The notes under the pieces were generated by a model. The model was not told the DNA's origin. It was given only the letters and a program-made list of their open reading frames with translations, and ran no database searches. A stretch of 5,371 bases of DNA, taken from contig JAAXXJ010000226.1 in assembly GCA_013334545.1 (NCBI GenBank), forward strand, positions 1 to 5,371, in the 5' to 3' direction. The position numbers and the translations under genes are program-made. This document shows positions 1 to 5,371 of this stretch, in pieces (the first letter of the stretch is position 1; each line of letters opens with the position of its first letter). Source of the stretch: Nitrospirota bacterium (GTDB taxonomy: Bacteria; Nitrospirota; UBA9217).

Positions 1-258
1 CTGTCGAACGCCGTGAAGCCGGTGGCGCTGCCGGGTGAGACCATGCGCGTGTTCGTGTTGAAGGAAGGCAAAGAGCCCGGCCAGGGCGTTGCATACCTCG
101 ACGACGGTACCATGATCGTAGTGGAGAACGGCAGGCGGTTCATGAGCAAGAACGTGGAGGTCTCGGTAACAAGCGTGCTCCAGACCGCTGCGGGCAGGAT
201 GATCTTCACCCGGCTGAAGGAGGACGCGGAGCACGAACTGCAGGGCGCGGAGCGGTAG
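1..258 (+). CDS. PIN-TRAM domain protein (YacL-like), C-terminal part only
   Basis: The frame is open from base 1 and ends at TAG 256-258, so only the last 85 residues are in the window. The GTG at 13 is an internal valine codon, not a start. The visible part is a TRAM domain, a small beta-barrel that binds RNA. It carries the family's typical strings LPGE, KEGKEPGQGVAYLDDGTMIVVE and VTSVLQTAAGRMIF, which match the end of PIN-TRAM proteins such as Bacillus YacL. In that family an N-terminal membrane segment and a PIN nuclease-like domain come first. Both lie outside the window, so catalytic residues cannot be checked. The family's function is poorly defined; a role in RNA processing or binding is inferred from the domains. 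The gene precedes yebC by 109 bp, and a possible promoter lies between them, so they may be separate transcription units. Confidence 0.85.
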   Translation: MSNAVKPVALPGETMRVFVLKEGKEPGQGVAYLDDGTMIVVENGRRFMSKNVEVSVTSVLQTAAGRMIFTRLKEDAEHELQGAER

Positions 259-279
259 CTGCTCGCGAAACATGCCAGG

Positions 280-309
280 TTCACAATAGCAAGGTCCAAA
301 ATGTAAAAT
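280..309 (+). promoter_or_regulatory. candidate sigma70-type promoter for yebC-ruvCAB
   Basis: TTCACA (280-285) and TAAAAT (304-309) each match the -35 and -10 consensus at 5 of 6 positions, with an 18-base spacer. An AT-rich stretch (about 319-340) follows, before the yebC ribosome site. The location just after the stop of the PIN-TRAM gene and about 60 bases ahead of yebC fits a promoter for the yebC-ruvCAB cluster. This rests on consensus matching by eye only. No operator or LexA-like box was recognised here. Confidence 0.4.
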
Positions 310-357
310 CACGGAATGTCTTTTTTGAATTTTTCATTTTGCGGTTTGAATTCGTTC

Positions 358-363
358 AGGAGG
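358..363 (+). promoter_or_regulatory. Shine-Dalgarno site of yebC
   Basis: AGGAGG is a full match to the anti-Shine-Dalgarno sequence. It lies 4 bases before ATG 368 and fixes the yebC start. It is the strongest ribosome site in the window, which suggests good translation of yebC. Confidence 0.85.
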
Positions 364-367
364 AAAG

Positions 368-1120
368 ATGTCAGGGCATTCAAAGTGGGCAACGACAAAG
401 CATAAAAAGGCCGCTACCGATGCAAAGCGCGGCAAGATCTTCACCAAGATCACCAAGGAGATCACCGTAGCGGCCAAGTTGGGCGGCGGCGATCCCGACG
501 GCAATCCCCGGCTCCGCACCGCCGTGGCCAAGGCCAAAAGCGTGAGCATGCCGGCGGAGAACATCAAACGGGCGATCCAGAAAGGCACCGGTGAGCTGCC
601 CGGCGTGTCCTATGAGGAGGTCACCTACGAGGGCTACGGTCCGAACGGCGTGGCGATCATCGTCGAGGTCCTGACGGACAACCGGAACAGGACGGTCTCC
701 GAGATCCGCAATATCTTCAGCAAGGCCGGCGGCAACATGGGTGAGGCCGGTTGCGTCTCCTGGATGTTCCATAAGAAAGGCTACATCGTTGTGGCCCGCG
801 CCAAGGCAGACGAGGAGAAGCTCATGAGCCTGGCGCTGGACGCCGGTGCTGAGGATATGCAGACCGAGGATGACAACTTCGTGATCACAACGGCGCAGAG
901 CGACTTTGAAAAGGTCAAGAAAGCGCTCGAAGACGCCGGCATTCCGCTCGAGGTCGCCGAGGTCACGATGGTTCCCCAGACCTACGTGAAGATCGACGGG
1001 GAAAAGGTCGCCGGGCAGATGATGCGCCTCATGGAGGCCATCGAGGACAACGACGATGTGCAGAACGTGTACGCGAACTTCGACATCCCCGAAGAAGTGA
1101 TGAACGCGGTGAGCGCGTAG
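368..1120 (+). CDS. yebC: YebC/PmpR/TACO1 family protein
   Basis: The 250-residue product is full length for the family. It opens with the hallmark MSGHSKWATTKHKK followed by DAKRGKIFTK. GGGDPDGNPRLR comes next at about residues 40-51, then MPAENIKRAIQKGTGE. The middle part reads YEGYGPNGVAIIVEVLTDN, then GGNMGEAGCVSWMF. The C-terminus (about 213-250) is the usual acidic end with DNDDVQNVYANFD. Members are cytoplasmic. They were first described as DNA-binding regulators (for example PmpR), and more recent work links YebC and mitochondrial TACO1 to translation of proline-rich stretches on the ribosome. The sequence alone does not decide between these roles. The gene is placed directly before ruvC, an arrangement seen in many bacteria, but any functional tie to junction resolution is unproven. 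The start is set by the AGGAGG at 358-363. A 317-residue open frame on the opposite strand is a shadow of its GC-rich codons. Confidence 0.97.
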   Translation: MSGHSKWATTKHKKAATDAKRGKIFTKITKEITVAAKLGGGDPDGNPRLRTAVAKAKSVSMPAENIKRAIQKGTGELPGVSYEEVTYEGYGPNGVAIIVEVLTDNRNRTVSEIRNIFSKAGGNMGEAGCVSWMFHKKGYIVVARAKADEEKLMSLALDAGAEDMQTEDDNFVITTAQSDFEKVKKALEDAGIPLEVAEVTMVPQTYVKIDGEKVAGQMMRLMEAIEDNDDVQNVYANFDIPEEVMNAVSA

Positions 1121-1184
1121 CGGAAACTGACGGTTCCCGGCGGGCATGCTGTCAGGGGTTGCGAACGATGAGCTGCTGGCCATC

Positions 1185-1190
1185 GAGGGG
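1185..1190 (+). promoter_or_regulatory. Shine-Dalgarno site that decides the ruvC start
   Basis: GAGGGG lies 6 bases before ATG 1197. The in-frame ATG at 1146 would add 17 residues (MLSGVANDELLAIEGDI) that are absent from the usual RuvC N-terminus, so 1197 is preferred. Confidence 0.75.
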
Positions 1191-1196
1191 GATATC

Positions 1197-1721
1197 ATGA
1201 GGGTGCTGGGCATCGATCCGGGGACGCTCACGAGCGGGTACGGCATCGTTTCTGAAGAAGACCACAAGCTGTTCCACATCGTGTCGGGCGGCATCAGCCC
1301 GTCGGCGAAGCAGCCTTTTCCGAAGCGGCTCAAGAAGATCTATGAGGAGCTGGAGAAGATCATCGAGAAGTACAAGCCCCACGTTGTCGTGGTGGAGGAC
1401 CTGTTCGTGTCACACAACGTCAAGGCGGCGCTGAAACTGGGGCACGCGCGGGGTGTTGCGATCCTTGCGGCGGTGAACGCGGACATCCCGGTGTTTGAGT
1501 ACGCACCCGCGGAAGTGAAGCAGGCGGTGGTGGGAACGGGCAAGGCCGACAAGAAGCAGGTCCAGGCGATGGTCAAGACGCTGCTGGAGCTTCCCAAGGC
1601 GCCCCATCCGGCCGATGCGGCGGACGCCCTTGCCGCGGCCATCTGCCACATCCATTCCTCCCGCATGCGGGAAATGCTGAAGAGCTCCGCGTCACTCAAG
1701 GGGACGGGCAGAACGCGATGA
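1197..1721 (+). CDS. ruvC: Holliday junction resolvase RuvC (crossover junction endodeoxyribonuclease)
   Basis: RuvC is a dimeric, Mg-dependent endonuclease that cuts Holliday junctions symmetrically after RuvAB branch migration, in recombinational repair. The 174-residue product has the RNase H-like fold signature. It begins MRVLGIDPG with catalytic D7, followed by VVVVEDLF with E67, and ends with HPADAADALAAAICH, which supplies D140 and D143. These match the four acidic residues D7, E66, D138 and D141 of E. coli RuvC. F70 in EDLF corresponds to the aromatic residue used in junction recognition. SHNVKAALKLGHARG (72-86) is also typical. The start at 1197 is chosen because the family begins exactly there and a good ribosome site precedes it. 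The tail after about residue 152 is basic (SSRMREMLK to GRTR) and variable in the family. The stop TGA overlaps the ruvA start as ATGA, which implies translational coupling. The gene lies 76 bp after yebC with no visible terminator between. Confidence 0.97.
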   Translation: MRVLGIDPGTLTSGYGIVSEEDHKLFHIVSGGISPSAKQPFPKRLKKIYEELEKIIEKYKPHVVVVEDLFVSHNVKAALKLGHARGVAILAAVNADIPVFEYAPAEVKQAVVGTGKADKKQVQAMVKTLLELPKAPHPADAADALAAAICHIHSSRMREMLKSSASLKGTGRTR

Positions 1722-2323
1722 TCGCCTGGCTCCGGGGATCCGTGCAGCGCAAGACGGCCGACTCCGTCATCATCGATGTCTCCGGTGTGGGCTACCTGGT
1801 GACCATACCGGTATCGACGCTCGGCTCGGTACCCGAGCCCGGGAACGAGATCAGCCTCCATATCCACACCCACCTCCGCGAGGACTCCCTCAGCCTCTTC
1901 GGTTTTGCCACGGAACTAGAGAAGGGGCTTTTCCAGCTCCTGTTGGGCGTTTCCGGCATCGGGCCGAAGCTTGCTCTGTCGGTTCTGTCGGGACTTGCGG
2001 CGCCGGACCTGCTGGCCGTCATCGGGTCGGCCGATGATGAGAGGCTCTGCGCCATACCCGGCATCGGCAAGAAGACGGCCGCGCGGCTCTGCCTCGAGCT
2101 CAAGGATAAGGTCCGGCAGCTCGCGCCGGCAGCACAGCTGCAGACGGGGGCCGGAGCACCCGTCCTGTCCGGGCATCTTGATGATGCTGTTTCCGCGCTT
2201 GTCAACCTGGGTTACAAGAGGTCCGTTGCCGAGGATGCAGTGAAGAAGATCGACCAGGGCCGTCCGGACCTCCGCATCGAGGACCTGATCCGGGAAGCCT
2301 TGAGCATGTTGATGAAGCATTAG
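1718..2323 (+). CDS. ruvA: Holliday junction branch migration protein RuvA
   Basis: RuvA forms tetramers that hold the four-way junction open and load RuvB. The 201-residue product shows all three domains. An OB-fold covers about 1-62, starting MIAWLRGSV and containing VSGVGYLV. Two helix-hairpin-helix motifs follow: GVSGIGPKLALSVLSGL (77-93) and AIPGIGKKTAARLCLELKDK (112-131). After a variable, Ala/Gly-rich linker (about 134-150) comes the RuvB-binding domain III (about 154-201), with DAVSALVNLGYKRSVAEDAV. The acidic pin residues E55 and D56 lie in HLREDSLSLFGF at the same numbers as in E. coli RuvA. The ATG at 1718 overlaps the ruvC stop, so re-initiation by ribosomes finishing ruvC is likely; no separate strong ribosome site was seen. 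The length and residues are normal for the family, and the protein looks functional. Confidence 0.97.
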   Translation: MIAWLRGSVQRKTADSVIIDVSGVGYLVTIPVSTLGSVPEPGNEISLHIHTHLREDSLSLFGFATELEKGLFQLLLGVSGIGPKLALSVLSGLAAPDLLAVIGSADDERLCAIPGIGKKTAARLCLELKDKVRQLAPAAQLQTGAGAPVLSGHLDDAVSALVNLGYKRSVAEDAVKKIDQGRPDLRIEDLIREALSMLMKH

Positions 2324-2346
2324 ACGAGTAACAGGAGACGAGTGAC
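2324..2346 (+). repeat. short imperfect direct repeat in the ruvA-ruvB spacer
   Basis: ACGAGTAAC (2324-2332) and ACGAGTGAC (2338-2346) match at 8 of 9 positions, offset by 14 bases. The only Shine-Dalgarno-like AGGAG (2333-2337) lies between the two copies and ends 15 bases before the ruvB ATG at 2353, longer than the usual 5-9. The repeat copies fill most of the 29-base spacer. Such short tandem-like units can arise by replication slippage. That origin is inference. Confidence 0.5.
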
Positions 2347-2352
2347 CAGCAG

Positions 2353-3372
<1,020 letters not shown>

Positions 3373-3410
3373 ATTCAAAAGAATCAATATATCAGAAGAT
3401 GGCAAGAACA

Positions 3411-3526
3411 GGTAACCACGAAGACGCGAAGTGCGCGAAGAAAATCCTATGGTTGGATTTCTCAAAGCATGAGAGCCTTAGTGACCTTCGCGCTTCGGTG
3501 TGGCCCTCGTTTTGGCCGTGGCGGTT
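3411..3526. repeat. degraded dispersed inverted-repeat element of the 'NHEDAK-coding' type
   Basis: The left arm CCACGAAGACGCGAAG (3416-3431) continues with a second GCGAAG unit (3435-3440). The right arm 3485-3504, read on the - strand, gives CCACACCGAAGCGCGAAGG, an imperfect complement of the left arm. The outer edges read AACC (3414-3417) and GGTT (3523-3526). In the + frame the left arm reads NHEDAKCAKK and the right side reads DLRASVWPSFWPWRF. I know this pattern from many environmental bacterial genomes, where units like ACCACGAAGACACGAAG recur between genes and are often called as spurious small proteins. An open frame covering 3315-3596 is therefore not regarded as a gene. The element fills most of the ruvB downstream spacer. 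Whether it is an old mobile element or a folded RNA is unknown. Confidence 0.6.
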
Positions 3527-3592
3527 CAAAGGTTTTGACCCTGCCTTGTCCGGGACAGGGTATCGCTGGATGACGCAAGGAAACCGAAGATC

Positions 3593-3778
3593 ATGAAAAA
3601 AGACCGCGCAAGACCGGGAGACAAGACCGAGGACAAGGCGCTGCCAGTCGCTACGGCGATGGTCTGCGGCGCCCTGGTCATGGTCATCGAGATCCTGGGT
3701 TCACGCGCCATCGGGCCGTTCTTGGGCGCCAGCCATTTCGCCTGGACATCGCCGATCTCGGCGACGCTGGTCGTATGA
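3593..3778 (+). pseudogene. 5' remnant of a fused MFS/spermidine synthase-like membrane protein gene
   Basis: This 61-codon frame starts ATG 3593 with a basic, charged leader (MKKDRARPGDKTEDK). It then enters one hydrophobic segment (about 17-35) containing GALVMVIEILGSRAIGPFLGASHFAWTS in consecutive parts. The E-I-L-G-S-R and G-P-F-x-G signature, followed by W-T-S and T-L-V, is what I recognise as the first transmembrane helix and loop of the fused MFS/spermidine synthase family. Those proteins normally run for several hundred residues, with more helices and a methyltransferase-like aminopropyltransferase domain, none of which is present. The frame ends at TGA 3776-3778, which overlaps the ATG of queH. 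A 3' deletion that joined this 5' fragment to queH is the simplest reading. Alternatives are a short coupling leader peptide for queH or an assembly join. Family assignment is by eye. Confidence 0.6.
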
Positions 3779-4305
3779 ACATACTATTTCATATCTGCTG
3801 CGCTCCGTGCGCCCTCTATCCGCTGTTCCGTCTGCGTAGGCAGGGGTTCTCCGTCCAGGGATACTTTTACAATCCCAACATCCATCCTTACCTTGAATAC
3901 CAGAAGCGCATGAGCACGGTGCAGGAATTTTCGGCCCGAGCGGGCCTGTCTGTATCGTACCGGGATGGATACGATCTTGACGAGTTCATCATTCGTGTCG
4001 CGGGAAAAGGTCCGGGGCGATGCGAACAGTGCTACCGGATGAGGCTTGATGCTGCAGCAGCGGAAACCAACAGGAGCGGGTCCAGCCTGTTCACGACCTC
4101 GCTGCTATACAGTAAATACCAGAACCACGATCTCATCCGGGCCGTTGCAGAGGAGATGGCCCGGGAGCACCGGGTCGAGCTCTACTACGAGGATTTCCGA
4201 AAAGGCTGGCGCGAGGGGATCGTGGAGTCGAAGGCCATGGGACTCTATCGCCAGCAGTACTGCGGGTGCGTTTATAGTGAGCGGGATAGATATAAAAGTC
4301 GATGA
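3775..4305 (+). CDS. queH: epoxyqueuosine reductase QueH
   Basis: QueH reduces epoxyqueuosine to queuosine at position 34 of tRNAs with GUN anticodons. It is the metal- and iron-sulfur-dependent replacement for cobalamin-dependent QueG. The 176-residue product (formerly DUF208) is full length. It shows HICCAPCALYP (6-16, cysteines 8, 9 and 12), GYFYNPNIHPYLEYQKR (29-45), GRCEQCYRMRL (81-91, cysteines 83 and 86), TTSLLYSKYQNHD (107-119), FRKGWREGI (141-149) and YRQQYCGCVYSE (158-169, cysteines 163 and 165). All of these are family signatures. The family usually begins a few residues before the CCAPC motif, so ATG 3775 is the right start. No Shine-Dalgarno sequence precedes it. The ATGA overlap with the upstream 61-codon remnant suggests that translation depends on coupling. 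No other queuosine gene is in the window. Confidence 0.95.
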   Translation: MNILFHICCAPCALYPLFRLRRQGFSVQGYFYNPNIHPYLEYQKRMSTVQEFSARAGLSVSYRDGYDLDEFIIRVAGKGPGRCEQCYRMRLDAAAAETNRSGSSLFTTSLLYSKYQNHDLIRAVAEEMAREHRVELYYEDFRKGWREGIVESKAMGLYRQQYCGCVYSERDRYKSR

Positions 4306-4355
4306 GGCCGATGGCTGTCACAAGAGGATGGACAGCGCTGCATCAGCATCGGCCT
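4305..4355 (+). other. compound hairpin overlapping the queH stop codon
   Basis: AGGCCGATG (4305-4313) pairs perfectly with CATCGGCCT (4347-4355). Directly inside, GCTGTC (4314-4319) pairs perfectly with GACAGC (4331-4336), leaving an 11-base loop and a 10-base bulge (4337-4346) on the 3' side. Together these give a 15-base-pair stacked stem that begins at the last base of the queH stop. The bases after it read GCTTTCATTAAAA, which is not a convincing U-tract. It may be a weak terminator, an mRNA-stabilising 3' end, or a control element in the leader of the next gene. Confidence 0.55.
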
Positions 4356-4381
4356 GCTTTCATTAAAATCTGAAATGGCAT

Positions 4382-5371
4382 ATGCATGTGAATAAAAGCT
4401 GCGTAAAAATCTGTTTCGCTCTTCTAGTCCTGCTCTCAGCCAAAACCTCCCTTGCCGAGAACATGCGCGTGGCGATCGCGGACAACCAGCGGTTGGTGAC
4501 GCTTCAGGCCGCCACGGGTCTTCGGATCGAGGGCTCTCCCGGCCATCGCCAGGAGAAGGCGGTCACCTTTCGGGCGGCCGATATGGGACGCCGACCCGTT
4601 CGCGCTTCGTCTTCGGGCGAACAGATCAAGGTGAACGGCAAGGCGTACCGCGGCACGATTGAGATACGAAAAAAAGGGAACGGGACGCTTCTCGTCATCA
4701 ACGACCTCGATTTGGAGTCCTATCTCCTGGGCGTGGTCGCCGCGGAGATCCCTGCTGACTGGGAAATGGAGGTACTGAAGGCGCAGGCTGTGGCATCGCG
4801 CACCTATGCGCTGTATCAAAAGCAGAATGCCGGCAGGCGGTCCTATCATATCCTGGCGACCGTGGACAGCCAGATGTACCTGGGAAAGCGGGGAGAGCGG
4901 CAGCGCGCAGCTCAGGCGGTCAAAGAGACACGGGGCATGATCATCACCTACCACGGCGAGGTGATCCCCGCGTTCTACCATGCAAGCTGCGGCGGACATA
5001 CCGAGGACGCCCTTGTGCTGTGGGGCATCGATGAACCCTATCTCAAAGGCGTCGATTGTGATTGCCAGAACATCTCCACGTTCGGTTCGTGGGAGAAGCG
5101 GGTGACGATGGCGGGTATCATTCGGGCCCTGGGCCGGGAAGGGTATCGGCTGGGAGAGGTCAACAGCGTCGAGATCGGCACGCTGACCGCTGCGGGTCGG
5201 GTAAAGAACGTACTGTTCCGCCATGCGGGCGGGACAACATCGGTTCCCGCGGAGACCCTCCGGGCTACGCTGGGATACTCTTCGCTTCCCAGCATATTTT
5301 TTGAACCGGAGATCATTGGTCGGGAGGTCGTGCTGTCCGGCCGGGGTCTTGGTCACGGTGTCGGGCTCTGC
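4382..5371 (+). CDS. SpoIID/LytB-domain peptidoglycan lytic enzyme, 3' end cut by the window
   Basis: The frame is open from the start to the window end (330 codons). MHVNKSCVKICFALLVLLSA reads as a signal peptide, with likely cleavage after SLA (residue 25), so the protein is exported. There is no lipobox cysteine. The core SpoIID domain contains LESYLLGVVAAEIPADWEME (111-130). Its E122 corresponds to the catalytic glutamate of Bacillus SpoIID, a lytic transglycosylase acting on glycan strands that lack stem peptides. LKAQAVASRTYAL (132-144) follows, then FYHASCGGHTEDA (198-210) with the conserved His and Cys, and VDCDC (224-228). The window ends inside GRGLGHGVGLC, the last motif of the family, so probably only a few tens of residues are missing. 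ATG 4382 or in-frame GTG 4388 could be the start, and neither has a clear ribosome site. Homologues in non-sporulating bacteria are common, so this does not imply sporulation. A 306-residue opposite-strand frame here is a shadow. Confidence 0.93.
   Translation, partial: MHVNKSCVKICFALLVLLSAKTSLAENMRVAIADNQRLVTLQAATGLRIEGSPGHRQEKAVTFRAADMGRRPVRASSSGEQIKVNGKAYRGTIEIRKKGNGTLLVINDLDLESYLLGVVAAEIPADWEMEVLKAQAVASRTYALYQKQNAGRRSYHILATVDSQMYLGKRGERQRAAQAVKETRGMIITYHGEVIPAFYHASCGGHTEDALVLWGIDEPYLKGVDCDCQNISTFGSWEKRVTMAGIIRALGREGYRLGEVNSVEIGTLTAAGRVKNVLFRHAGGTTSVPAETLRATLGYSSLPSIFFEPEIIGREVVLSGRGLGHGVGLC

Noticed and set aside
1121..1139. GGAAAC/GGTTCC hairpin between yebC and ruvC
   Set aside because: The stem is imperfect and short and has no T-run. 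It is not enough to split yebC from ruvC.
1146..1196. Upstream start adding 17 residues to RuvC
   Set aside because: The RuvC family begins at MRVLGIDPG, and GAGGGG sits at proper distance from ATG 1197.
380..1333. 317-residue open frame on the - strand opposite yebC and ruvC
   Set aside because: It lies wholly opposite two well-supported genes, has low-complexity His/Asp/Leu-rich text and matches no family I know. It is a shadow of GC-rich third positions.
3411..3526. CRISPR or tandem array from the repeated GCGAAG units
   Set aside because: The units are short, irregular and arranged as inverted arms, with no regular spacers and no cas gene nearby.
3544..3560. CCTTGTC/GACAGGG hairpin before the gene remnant as a terminator
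   Set aside because: The seven-pair stem includes a G-T pair and a 3-base loop, and is followed by TATCGC rather than a U-tract.
4436..5356. 306-residue open frame on the - strand
   Set aside because: It is opposite the SpoIID-like gene, whose motifs are unmistakable. The + frame is open to the window edge.

Overview
The window is a GC-rich bacterial segment in which every gene I can support lies on the + strand. The order is: 3' end of a PIN-TRAM protein gene, yebC, ruvC, ruvA, ruvB, a short remnant of a membrane aminopropyltransferase-like gene, queH, and a SpoIID/LytB-domain gene that runs off the right edge. The gene set, codon usage, QueH in place of a QueG-type enzyme, and an exported SpoIID-like protein beside ruvCAB suggest a Deltaproteobacteria- or Nitrospirota-like Gram-negative. 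This is inference from layout and protein style. No 16S or other lineage marker is present.

Left part (1-1120): the TRAM end of a PIN-TRAM protein, then a 109-bp AT-richer spacer with a plausible sigma70-type promoter and a strong Shine-Dalgarno sequence ahead of yebC. Middle (1197-3372): the Holliday junction genes ruvC (resolvase), ruvA (junction-binding protein) and ruvB (AAA+ motor). ruvC and ruvA overlap by ATGA. ruvB follows after 29 bp, and its Shine-Dalgarno sequence sits unusually far from its start. All three proteins keep their catalytic or structural key residues and look functional.

Right part (3373-5371): the ruvB downstream spacer holds a degraded inverted repeat of the dispersed 'NHEDAK-coding' kind. 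After it comes a 61-codon open frame matching only the N-terminus of the fused MFS/spermidine-synthase family. Its stop codon overlaps the queH start as ATGA, so queH (epoxyqueuosine reductase, last step of queuosine synthesis in tRNA) appears to sit directly on a truncation junction. A compound hairpin overlaps the queH stop codon. The last gene encodes a secreted SpoIID/LytB-like peptidoglycan enzyme, cut at the window end inside its C-terminal GHGVGLC motif.

No new biological system is evident. The most notable points are the truncated gene joined to queH, the dispersed repeat, the hairpin after queH and the odd ruvB leader.
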